Assembly (NCBI GenBank): GCA_903889445.1
Contig: CAISXF010000005.1
Location: 62,001-126,000 of the forward strand
From: an uncultured Pseudomonadota bacterium
GTDB taxonomy: Bacteria; Pseudomonadota; Gammaproteobacteria; Methylococcales; Methylomonadaceae
Reading direction: 5' to 3'
Length of the DNA: 64,000 bases
Shown: piece by piece, positions 32,429 to 41,540 of the stretch
Position numbering within the stretch: the first letter of the stretch is position 1
Layout of the letters: each line of letters begins with the position of its first letter
The notes under the pieces: model-generated
Databases searched by the model: none
Told to the model about the DNA's origin: nothing
The model's input: the letters and a program-made list of their open reading frames with translations, nothing else
Translations under genes and position numbers: made by a program

Positions 32429-32547
32429 TCTTCTTATTTTAGTCATTTTAATCCATTTCATTATTCAAAATTAAGCAACGAATTTATCATATATTTTCAA
32501 ACGTTGCTCGTTTTTGTTTTTTTAAAACGTTGTTTTTGATTCTCCAA

Positions 32548-32607
32548 CGCATTCTGTGTTGTTTAGACACATCCTGTGTTGTCTAAGCGCATTCTGTGTT
32601 GTCGAGT
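32548..32607. repeat. Three tandem 20-bp iteron-like repeats
   Basis: cgcattctgtgttgtttaga / cacatcctgtgttgtctaag / cgcattctgtgttgtcgagt; shared core CATYCTGTGTTGT at exact 20-bp spacing. Confidence 0.85.
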
Positions 32608-32677
32608 AAAACGCCACAGCCTTACTGTCGCATGGGTTACGGCTTTTTTTTGCCTCTTTTATTATCTAATGTCCTTT

Positions 32678-32713
32678 TCTTTTGATTTTTCTTTTGATTT
32701 TTCTTTTGCTCTT
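32678..32713. repeat. T-rich 12-bp tandem repeat, about 3 copies
   Basis: tcttttgatttt x2 plus a diverged third copy. Confidence 0.7.
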
Positions 32714-32885
32714 TTCTTAGATTTTGGATTCAGAATAACGAATGTTTGTCATCGCTCCTTTTGACGAGAATAAGCACCCGCTATCGCGGGGAATCCCACT
32801 TTTTCGCAAAGAGCGCGAAAAACTGCGATTTCCATTGGCGGCGTGTTGTGAGAATTGCGTGTGAATTGTTAAAATTTTCGGCATA

Positions 32886-32914
32886 AAAAAACCGCCGATA
32901 ATCAGGCGGTTTCA
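32886..32914 (-). terminator. Terminator at the 3' end of the decayed MmeI-like gene
   Basis: aaaccgcc-gataatca-ggcggttt; the minus-strand transcript ends in a T run. Confidence 0.75.
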
Positions 32915-32928
32915 TTTTAATCGAAACC

Positions 32929-35285
32929 TTAAAACTTAATCTTTAACGGTGCGTTTTTGCACAATTTTCTTGGTATTCTCAACTTCCACCAACGGCGCAA
33001 CCAATTCCTGATATTTTCTAAACAAAAAGCCACGCGCGACGCATCGTCTTTTTTGTTTCTGCCATAAGCGTAAGCGGCATCAACCGCCTTATCCAATTCG
33101 TTGTGTGCGTTCACTAATTTTTCAGGCGTTTTTGCGCTGTACATCGTAGCCAATGAACATTTTTCGCTGTCCGATTCACAACGTTTTTCAATCAAAATTC
33201 GCGCCTCTAAAACCGCTTGCGCTGCGTCTTCAATTCGCTTTTTTGCCGCTGGTTTTACGCCAACAGGAAACGGGAAATTGTTATAAACAATTCCAGCGGA
33301 ATAGTTGTAATCGCTTTTCAAACGCCACCAACAGAACGCATCCAAGCGTTATGAAATGTTGAAGTTAGTAAGCCAAAATCATAAATCGTGGCGTTTGGAA
33401 TCATGAATGCAGAATCTTTACAAATAACACTCGGTTCAACATAACCCATCGGTATAAAACGACGTGTTTCAGATGAAACTTTTGGAATTAACAAATAAGG
33501 CGGGTCAGTTTGTCGAATTTCACCGAATAAATACGGCGTTTCAGCCAATTTTTGTGTCGGTTCGTGGGTGCTTTCGGAGCGAACTTTTTTAACCGCTTCG
33601 ATGCGCTTTTTAATTTCAGCAGATTTTTTCCGTTCAGTTTCCGTGCAGTTTCCGTGCTGTCTTTTCACAAACAAAAACGTTGGATGTTTCTTCTGAACCT
33701 AATATCTGGCGAATGTATTTCGCCGCAGTCGGGTCATTTTGGCCGGGTCATTTTGGCGAATTTCATCCGCTTCTTTTTGAGACAGTAACAAATGTCCGCC
33801 ATCGTTTGGCATATTTCCTTTCGTTATTTCTGGCGCATTTGAACTTAATGGTTTGCGACGTTTATCAATCAAAAACCGTCGGCGCATCGACTAAATATGG
33901 ATTGATTTGTGCCGCTTTTTTTCGGTAGGTTCGCCTTTGATGTTGTCGCCATAATCAAAAAGTTGGTAACTGGTAGGGGCGAAAAATTTTTTGCCCCTAC
34001 TCACTTCCACCGTTTCACAAAAAAAACCATAATCACGCAATGCACCGCCGCGACATTACCTGCCTCGTTATTCTAGCGAAATGTGCGATGTGCAAAATTT
34101 GGTCAACGTCACAAATTGGGTCGCGGTGTTGGCGCGTGAGCAATTCGAGTTACTGCAACGTTTCTGCTTCTAATAATCGAATTTCACGATACGCGATAAC
34201 TAAAAAGTTGCCGCATCCGCACGCTGGGTCGAAAAATTCTGTGTGCCGCAATTTGGCGTGAAAGGCGTTGAGCTTTGTCTTGTTGCCGTGCGCTTTTTTC
34301 AATTCACTTTTGAGCGCGTCTAAAAACAGCGGTGAAATCACTTTTAAAATGTTTTCTTCGCTGGTGTAATGTGCGCCGAATTCGCGCCGTTTCTTCGGTT
34401 TACCGTGCGTGTCTTCGTCGTCAAAGTTGCATCACGGCTTGAAATAACGTGCCGAAAATAGCGGGGCTGATTTCGCTCCAATCAATGCGACAACATTCAA
34501 TCAAGGCGAGTCGCGCATCGCTGCTAAAACAATGATCCGCTAATCATCCCTTGAATAACGCGTCATTAACGTAAGGCAAAACTTGAAATTCGGGATACAA
34601 ATTTTTCGGGCGGGAATCGAACGGCATATCGAGAACGCCAAAACATTTGTTGAGCGCACAATCTAAATCATGACCATCGGTGCGGGTTTGGCTGATAATT
34701 TCAGAAAATAAATCCGGTTTGCTGAATAATCGGGTATCGTCACCAAATAAACAAAAAAGAATGCGGACTAATAAACGCTCTAAATCTTCACCTGCGTAGC
34801 CGGTCGCTTTGATGGCTTCGTGTAATGTGGCGAGTTTTTCAGCGGCGGCTATATTTAAACTAAAATCCGCCAGTTTAAAATCAGCAAGTGGTGTATCTGG
34901 CGTGTTTGATTCTTGGTCGTAAAGTTTTAATCGTTGAAAATCACTCACCAACACATAACGCGGCAAAGCATCGGGGCGTTTTTTAAGTTTTTCAACGTAA
35001 CCTTTCGCTTGTTCGTAAGCCTTTTCGAGGCTTTTGCCTTTGGACTTCATTTCGACCAATAGCAATCCTGGAAAAAGTCCGTCAATCCGATTGATGCCGC
35101 CGTTGTCACTTGTCACTATTCTTTTGGACGCGCTCTTCAAATAAAAGGGCGCGATGATAACTAATGCCATAAACTTCGCACAAACCGCGCATGAAGTTTT
35201 GAGCCTGTCCCATTTCATAATTGGCATCCAAAAACAGTTTTGAAAACTCGTCTGCGCTGGCGCGTAAAGCATCGATGTTTATCAT
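32929..35285 (-). pseudogene. Decayed second MmeI-like R-M gene
   Basis: Homologous segments spread over ORFs 32929-33345, 33318-33674, 33699-33887, 34150-34341, 34544-35272; original start MINIDALRASADEFSK at 35285 parallels MTINIDTLRKRATQFAK of the intact gene. Frameshifts and an internal deletion removing the NPPF region. Confidence 0.9.
33973..34000. repeat. 28-bp near-perfect palindrome within the pseudogene
   Basis: gtaggggcgaaaaa/ttttttgcccctac, one mismatched pair; no counterpart in the intact paralogue. Confidence 0.6.
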
Positions 35286-36019
35286 TTCAACGCCCCTTTA
35301 TGACCTTGCGACAATCGCAAAATGCCGCGCAAAATATCGACTTCTTTGCTGCGTAATTCGGCGCGGTTGTACATTCGACGCAATCGGCGCATCAATGATT
35401 CTTCTTTTTCGGGGTGCATAAAACCAATGTCGCTCAAGGCTTCGGCAAGATGGTTATAAAATAATTCCATTTGGTGATTGGTCGCCAATTCTTGTTCGTT
35501 TTCATCGCCGACCGATTTACGCGCCACGTCGCCATGTTGTGCGGCAATAAATAATTCATAACACACGACTTGCACCGCCGCCGCGATATTCAGTGAACTG
35601 TAATTTTCGTTGCACGGAATGTGCAATAAATAGCGGCACAAATCCAATTCTTCGTTTTTCAAACCCGAATTTTCACGCCCAAAGACAATGGCAATTTTTT
35701 CGTGGGCGGATTCGGCAATCACTTTTTCAGCGCATTCACGCGGCGTAACTTCTGACAAGCTAATGGTGCGACTGCGTGCGCTTGCGCCAATCACCAAGGT
35801 GCAATCGGCAATCGCGTCTTGCAACGTTTCAAAAAGTTGCGCTTTCGCTAAAATATCGTCTGCGCCCGCTGCTCGCGCTGTGGCATCGGCATGAGGAAAA
35901 AACTTGGGCGAAACCAAACACAAATTCGTCATGGTCATGTTTTTCATTGCCCGCGCTACCGCCCCGATATTTCCAGGATGCGAGGTTTCAACTAATACAA
36001 TTTTAATGTGAGAGAGCAA
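35282..36019 (-). CDS. trmJ: tRNA (Cm32/Um32) methyltransferase TrmJ (SpoU family)
   Basis: IVLVETSHPGNIGAVARAMKNM, IVFGRENSGLKNEELDLC, IPCNENYSSLNIAAAVQVVCYEL. Confidence 0.92.
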   Translation of the reverse strand: MLSHIKIVLVETSHPGNIGAVARAMKNMTMTNLCLVSPKFFPHADATARAAGADDILAKAQLFETLQDAIADCTLVIGASARSRTISLSEVTPRECAEKVIAESAHEKIAIVFGRENSGLKNEELDLCRYLLHIPCNENYSSLNIAAAVQVVCYELFIAAQHGDVARKSVGDENEQELATNHQMELFYNHLAEALSDIGFMHPEKEESLMRRLRRMYNRAELRSKEVDILRGILRLSQGHKGALK

Positions 36020-36113
36020 AGCAAATGTCCATTTGGTTAAAAAAGCACTAAGTTTAGCAAAAGATTTGTTATTCTATGATTTTATAATCCGCTCATTTAA
36101 AAACGTAAATCCT

Positions 36114-36911
36114 ATGCAACAACCCATGCTTAATATCGCTGTTCGTGCAGCGCGTAGTGCCGGTGACATTATTCTTCGTTCTGTCGATAAAGCCGCTCAT
36201 TTAGAAGTCGAACGCAAAGGCAAAAACGATTTTGCCACTGAAGTTGACCGCCTCGCCGAACGTGAAATTATTTCCATCCTCAAAGCCGCTTATCCTGAAC
36301 ACAGCATTCTCGCTGAAGAAAGCGGCGAACACGATGGCAATGAATATCAGTGGATTATCGACCCGCTCGACGGCACGACGAATTTTATTCATGGTTTCCC
36401 GCAATACGCCGTTTCCATTGCGTTGAAAGTGAAAGGACGTTTAGAAGTCGGCGTGGTTTATGATCCGTTGCGCGACGAATTATTCACCGCAAAACGGGGC
36501 GGTGGCGCGATGTTGAACAATCGTCGCATTCGCACAACCGCTTCAACAACTATGACAGGCGCGTTAATCGGCACGGGTTTTCCGTTCAAAGAACCGCAAC
36601 ATTTGGATGCGTATTTGGAAATGTTCCGCGCTGTGACCATTGATTCGGCTGGCATTCGTCGGGCGGGTTCAGCAGCATTGGATTTGGCGTATTTAGCAGC
36701 TGGTCGTTTGGATGGTTTTTGGGAAATTGGTTTGAAAGAATGGGACATGGCGGCAGGAATTTTGTTGGTCAAAGAAGCCGGCGGCGTGGCGACCGATTTT
36801 TCATTTAACGATGGTTATTTAGAATCGGGAAACGTCATTGCTGCCAGTCCCAGAATGCACCAGTTGTTGTATCAATTGATTGAACCGCACGTCACCGACG
36901 CATTGAAATAA
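36114..36911 (+). CDS. suhB: Inositol-1-monophosphatase family protein
   Basis: ILAEESGEHDGNEYQWIIDPLDGTTNFIHGFP and EWDMAAGILLVKEAGG. Confidence 0.93.
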   Translation: MQQPMLNIAVRAARSAGDIILRSVDKAAHLEVERKGKNDFATEVDRLAEREIISILKAAYPEHSILAEESGEHDGNEYQWIIDPLDGTTNFIHGFPQYAVSIALKVKGRLEVGVVYDPLRDELFTAKRGGGAMLNNRRIRTTASTTMTGALIGTGFPFKEPQHLDAYLEMFRAVTIDSAGIRRAGSAALDLAYLAAGRLDGFWEIGLKEWDMAAGILLVKEAGGVATDFSFNDGYLESGNVIAASPRMHQLLYQLIEPHVTDALK

Positions 36912-36915
36912 TCGC

Positions 36916-38016
36916 ATGATTCGCACCGCTTACGCCGTTATCAACATCAACGCGCTGGCTCATAACGTGCAGCAAGTGCGTTTGGCTGCGCCGAATTCTA
37001 AAATTATGGCGGTCATTAAAGCCAATGCTTACGGACACGGTTTATTGCGAATCGCACACGCTTTGAATGGTTTGGTGGATGGTTTTGCGGTGGCGCGAGT
37101 TCAAGAAGGCGTGCGCTTGCGGAAAGCCGGTTTGCAGCAACGGATTGTGGTTTTAGAAGGTTTTACCGAACACGACGAATTGCAAGATTTGCTGGATTTT
37201 AACTTGGAAGCCTCGCTGCATTCACCGCATCAATTGGCAATTTTAAAAAATACGCCTGACGCAAAACAGTTGGGCGTTTGGGTGAAATTCGATACCGGCA
37301 TGAATCGTTTAGGTTTCAAAGCGCACGAAATCACAAACGTTTATGAACAATTAACGGCGTGTAACGTGGTGAAAAAACCGCTCAATTTCATGACGCATTT
37401 TGCCAATGCTGACGATAAAAACGACCCGAAAACGGCGCAACAAATCGCGTTATTCCGTCAATGGACGGCGAATTACGACGGCGAAAAAAGTATGGCGAAT
37501 TCGGCGGGGATTTTAGCGTGGCGCGATTCGCTCACGGATTGGGTTCGCGCGGGCGTGATGTTGTTTGGCATTTCGCCTTTTGCCGATTCGACCGGCGAAC
37601 AATTGGGTTTGCAACCGTTGATGAGTTTGCATTCACGGTTGATTGCGGTGCGTGACGTGGCGGCAGGTGAAACGGTGGGTTATGGCGACACTTGGACAAG
37701 TCCACGCGCCACAAAATTAGGCGTGGTCGCGATTGGTTACGGTGACGGTTATCCGCGTTACGCGCAAAATGGCACGCCGGTTTTAGTCAACGGTGAACGA
37801 GTGCCGCTGGTTGGGCGCGTTTCAATGGACATGATTACCGTTGATTTGGGCTTGAATTCCACCGCCAAAGCCAGTGATTCCGTGACGTTGTGGGGCGAAA
37901 ATTTACCGATTGAAGAAATCGCCCTTTGTTCAAATACCATTCCCTACACACTTGTTTGCGGTGTTACGCCGCGCGTCGAAATTGTCGAATCTAAGCGTTC
38001 TGAGTCGTTTTTCTAA
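36916..38016 (+). CDS. alr: Alanine racemase
   Basis: AVIKANAYGHGLLRIA PLP motif, VKFDTGMNRLGF, GRVSMDMITVDL. Confidence 0.95.
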   Translation: MIRTAYAVININALAHNVQQVRLAAPNSKIMAVIKANAYGHGLLRIAHALNGLVDGFAVARVQEGVRLRKAGLQQRIVVLEGFTEHDELQDLLDFNLEASLHSPHQLAILKNTPDAKQLGVWVKFDTGMNRLGFKAHEITNVYEQLTACNVVKKPLNFMTHFANADDKNDPKTAQQIALFRQWTANYDGEKSMANSAGILAWRDSLTDWVRAGVMLFGISPFADSTGEQLGLQPLMSLHSRLIAVRDVAAGETVGYGDTWTSPRATKLGVVAIGYGDGYPRYAQNGTPVLVNGERVPLVGRVSMDMITVDLGLNSTAKASDSVTLWGENLPIEEIALCSNTIPYTLVCGVTPRVEIVESKRSESFF

Positions 38017-38092
38017 TTTTTCAGGATGACACAACCTGTCGTCGGTGTGGTTTATACTGCAATCGAATTTTTCATTTTAATATGGAGGGATT

Positions 38093-38392
38093 ATGAGTTT
38101 TGTTAAATCATTGGCTTACGTTGCTGCTGGAGTTGGTGCTGTTGTTCTTGCACCAGTTACTGGTGGCAGTTCCTTAGCTGTTCTAATTGGTACAATGGGA
38201 ACGACAACTGCTTTAGGTGCCGCTCTTGGAATTTCACTTGGGGCAACTGCGGCGGCAGTAGATATGGGAGTTACCAAAAAACTTAATGAAAAAGAACAGG
38301 CTCGACTTCGTAAAAGTAACGAACGAAAAAGTATTCAAACCGAAATGACTAACTTGGAATATTCACTCAATTTCGACTTCAAGCACGATTAG
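38093..38392 (+). CDS. Small Gly/Ala-rich hydrophobic protein, unknown function
   Basis: 99 aa ORF preceded by a tggaggga RBS; Gly-rich hydrophobic half then a charged tail. Confidence 0.7.
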   Translation: MSFVKSLAYVAAGVGAVVLAPVTGGSSLAVLIGTMGTTTALGAALGISLGATAAAVDMGVTKKLNEKEQARLRKSNERKSIQTEMTNLEYSLNFDFKHD

Positions 38393-38403
38393 GAAAAATT
38401 AAA

Positions 38404-39435
38404 ATGAGCATTATCGTAGACATCCCCGAAGCATTTTCAACTGCTTACAAATTAGGAAAAGTGGTTAGATATGGCACGGTGTTGAAAGATGTCAACACAG
38501 GAAAAATTGTGGCGCATTTAGCTGAATCAAAAAATCTAATTGATTTGATTTCAAAAATACCTGCGAATCCAGCACAAATGGTAACGGGATTAGTCAACGC
38601 CGCTTCGAGTGTTGCGACAAACTATCAGCTATACAATCAGAGCATTCAACTTGCCGAACAAGGAAAGCAACTCAGTCAATTAGCCGAACAAGTTACAAGT
38701 TTGGCTGGTCTCACAAAATTTGCTGTTGGGCTAAGTGGCGTTGGTGCAATTGCAAGTGTGGCAACTTTCGCGCTTTGTGCCACTAAATTCAAAGCAATCG
38801 ATAACCGTTTGAATAATATCGAAACGAAAGTTGATGCCGTTTTTGATAGATTAGAACGCCAAGAAAGAAATACTGAAAAACGAGAAGTTAGGGCTTATTT
38901 GTGCGAAATAAAAAGCAGTTTTGATTACTTAATTCCAACAGCAAGCCGCTCTAAGGTTGAAGAAATTCAACGCGATTTAAGCCGTGGTTTTTCAGGTATT
39001 AACATTTATCTCAAAGAGAAAATCCAAACCGCACCAAAACAGATTGATATTGACGATGTGATTTTTTTGTACAACACCTTAACGATTACAGCGATGGGTG
39101 AATTTAGAGGTTTTGTGATTCTCAACGATGTTCAAGGTGCAAAACACATTTTGCATAAAAGAAAAACGGATTTGAATGATTTAAAAAAATCGTTGGCGCA
39201 CATTTCACAAGTCGTTAAAGCTGATGACAATAAATTGAGCAACGAGCAGCTTAAAGAGAAAAAAGACCAGTTTGAACTTTTGGTTAATAACGTAATGGCG
39301 TGTTATGCGGATTTTGATAGCCAAGGGTTAATTGTTTCGGAATATTTCGATAAAAAGAAAATTCAGTTAAAGCATTATTACGAAGATATGGAAGACGATG
39401 ACACAAAAAATGGAATTATCGTTATGCCTCACTAA
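38404..39435 (+). CDS. Uncharacterised protein with hydrophobic segment and coiled coil
   Basis: 343 aa ORF 11 bp after the previous gene; FAVGLSGVGAIASVATFALCATKF then NRLNNIETKVDAVFDRLERQE. Confidence 0.75.
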   Translation: MSIIVDIPEAFSTAYKLGKVVRYGTVLKDVNTGKIVAHLAESKNLIDLISKIPANPAQMVTGLVNAASSVATNYQLYNQSIQLAEQGKQLSQLAEQVTSLAGLTKFAVGLSGVGAIASVATFALCATKFKAIDNRLNNIETKVDAVFDRLERQERNTEKREVRAYLCEIKSSFDYLIPTASRSKVEEIQRDLSRGFSGINIYLKEKIQTAPKQIDIDDVIFLYNTLTITAMGEFRGFVILNDVQGAKHILHKRKTDLNDLKKSLAHISQVVKADDNKLSNEQLKEKKDQFELLVNNVMACYADFDSQGLIVSEYFDKKKIQLKHYYEDMEDDDTKNGIIVMPH

Positions 39436-39458
39436 TTTTTGATAGACGGTTATTTTTT

Positions 39459-39963
39459 ATGGATGATTTAAATACAGCAGAGTATTTACTGGTTTTTTTT
39501 GCATTTTTGCTTCATCAATTAGTTTCATTATTGAAAGTTTGGTTATCAACGCCTTTAGGACTAATAACTTTTTTGTTGTTTTGTTTTGTTGTTTACCCAT
39601 TTTGTAAATGGGTATTTGCAAAAAATTCCATTTGTTGTTTACCCATTTTGTAAATGGGTATTTGCAAAAAATTCCAACAGCCAACCAACTAGACCCGTCA
39701 GACGTAGCTGGTGTTTCTTTGGTAGAAATCAACCACCAACATCAAACAATAGTGTCCCGCCAACCACTAACCGTGCAAGTATCGCTAGACGTAATTTTCG
39801 ACGTTTATTTGGAATAGGCAGAAATACTACTGTCGCAAGTAGAAATTTGTCTAGCAAGCAACAAAAACAAATAGAAGAACTTGAAACCGCACACAGAGAA
39901 GGATTTTTATCCGATACTGATTTTCAAAGAAGAGTTGCTGAAATAAATAATTCACATATTTAA
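39459..39963 (+). pseudogene. Membrane protein with C-terminal SHOCT-like segment, split by a 46-bp tandem duplication
   Basis: ORF 39459-39653 and ORF 39586-39963 join into a single 153-codon frame (505-46=459 nt) when one repeat copy is removed. Confidence 0.8.
39585..39676. repeat. Exact 46-bp direct tandem duplication
   Basis: tttgttgtttacccattttgtaaatgggtatttgcaaaaaattcca at 39585-39630 and again at 39631-39676; each unit contains the palindrome tacccattt-tgt-aaatgggta. Confidence 0.97.
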
Positions 39964-39973
39964 TTAAAAGCCC

Positions 39974-40243
39974 ATGAAACACACACTTTTCACCATTCTA
40001 ATAATTTTCACCTTATCCGCGCAAGCCGCCGACAAACGCATTTATTCGACGGACGCAATTGGCAACCGCCAATACGATAAACCGTCTTACACCATTACGG
40101 ATAATGGGCGAATCTACGAAACCGATTCAATCGGCAACAAACGCTACGATAAACAAAGCTACAAAATTGAAGGCAATAAAATTTTGCCCACAGATTCGAT
40201 TGGCAATCGGCAATATGACAAACCGCAATTTGAGATGAAGTGA
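39974..40243 (+). CDS. Small secreted repeat protein
   Basis: Signal peptide MKHTLFTILIIFTLSAQAA then three repeats TDAIGNRQYDKPSY / TDSIGNKRYDKQSY / TDSIGNRQYDKPQF. Confidence 0.75.
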   Translation: MKHTLFTILIIFTLSAQAADKRIYSTDAIGNRQYDKPSYTITDNGRIYETDSIGNKRYDKQSYKIEGNKILPTDSIGNRQYDKPQFEMK

Positions 40244-40252
40244 ATTTTGACT

Positions 40253-40284
40253 AAAAAAGAGACGCAACACGCGCCTCTTTTCTT
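40253..40284. terminator. Rho-independent terminator after the accessory block
   Basis: aaaaaagagacgcaacacgcgcctcttttctt inverted repeat with A/T flanks. Confidence 0.65.
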
Positions 40285-40450
40285 AACACTTTTCTAGTTT
40301 CACCTTTGCCGATTGTGAGCAAATCCTAAGTCAACAAAATCAAACCTGCAAATGTCATCAAACCAAAGAACCAATGCCCAAGCCATCGAACTTTGAAAGG
40401 AAGTGATTTCAATTACGGAGATATATCGAATTTCTTATGCTTGAGACCCG

Positions 40451-41539
40451 TTAAAGCCGGTAATTTCTCAATGCCGCTTTCAGGTTTTCGGGATTTTGAA
40501 AGGCTTTCAATTCGCTTTTCACTTCTTGAATAGTGAGTTGTATATTTCTAATGTCACTCGCCAATCCTTTAAATATCTGTTGCGGCGGCAAATTTGAACG
40601 CGGCGACATATTCAACTGCGCTCTAAATGGATATTCAATTTCAGTAATTTCTTGCGTCAATTCGTTGAGCTGTTCTTGCAAGATTTTATTGAAATGCTTG
40701 AGGCGATCTTCGGCAATGGTATTGAGCTGCGTTTGATTGATTTGTTCAATTTCCAATTGTAACGCCAATAATTGCAGCAAATCTTTTTTGGCATACGCTG
40801 CATTCACCCGTTGCATGATTTCAGTTTTGCGTTCACGTTCGGCGGCATCGGGTTCACGATCGGGATGCAATACGCCGACTAATTTACGGAAAACTTCTTG
40901 AATCGATTTGCTGGCGTTTTTTTCTTCTTCTTTTTGAAGTGCTTCTTTTTCCAACATTTTCGCCGATTTTTTTCGCTTATTTTGTCGTTCTTCGTGATGG
41001 CGTTGGCGTTCCAAATCTGCCTGCATTTTCTGCTCAAACGCTTCGCGCATTTTTTCGGGCGAACTTAAATCGGCATCGTCATCGAATTCCATACCAAACA
41101 TTTCTTCCATCATCGATTTCATTGCGTCATCAATCGAAGCGTCGGCATTTTTATCTTCGGTGTCAAAATCGGTGTCATTATGCCGATTGTAAATTTCTTT
41201 TAATTCGTCAAAACCTTCATAAATCAGCGTGATGGCGATGTCACTAATGAGATTTTGAAGTTTCGCTTTGTCGGTTTTTTTAAAGGCTTTATCGTGATAC
41301 GCTTCATCCAATAAATACACTAATTGAACTCGGCAATCGTTATAATCATTCGTAAGCGGTCGATATTCTGACATAAAACGCTGTTGATAAGCGGAACGAG
41401 ATTCTTGCCATTCTTGTAATAATTTTTTTTTCACCTCAATTTTATTCATTAAATCGTTAAATTTCTTCTGCGCTTTTGACAGCGTCGCTTTTTCAACTTC
41501 ATTATGAATACGCACGATTTTTTGGTTCGATGTGGGCAT
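40451..41539 (-). CDS. J-domain-like protein with non-N-terminal HPD motif
   Basis: Long charged coiled-coil, central IQEVFRKLVGVLHPDREPDAAERERKTEIMQRVNAAYAKKD. Confidence 0.6.
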   Translation of the reverse strand: MPTSNQKIVRIHNEVEKATLSKAQKKFNDLMNKIEVKKKLLQEWQESRSAYQQRFMSEYRPLTNDYNDCRVQLVYLLDEAYHDKAFKKTDKAKLQNLISDIAITLIYEGFDELKEIYNRHNDTDFDTEDKNADASIDDAMKSMMEEMFGMEFDDDADLSSPEKMREAFEQKMQADLERQRHHEERQNKRKKSAKMLEKEALQKEEEKNASKSIQEVFRKLVGVLHPDREPDAAERERKTEIMQRVNAAYAKKDLLQLLALQLEIEQINQTQLNTIAEDRLKHFNKILQEQLNELTQEITEIEYPFRAQLNMSPRSNLPPQQIFKGLASDIRNIQLTIQEVKSELKAFQNPENLKAALRNYRL

Positions 41540-41540
41540 T

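Noticed and set aside
32548-32713. CRISPR array
   Set aside because: Repeats are contiguous 20-bp and 12-bp units without unique spacers, and no cas genes are present.
40330-40410. Possible very short membrane peptide on the minus strand (LPFKVRWLGHWFFGLMTFAGLILLT)
   Set aside because: No ATG start in frame after an upstream stop and only about 28 codons; insufficient evidence.
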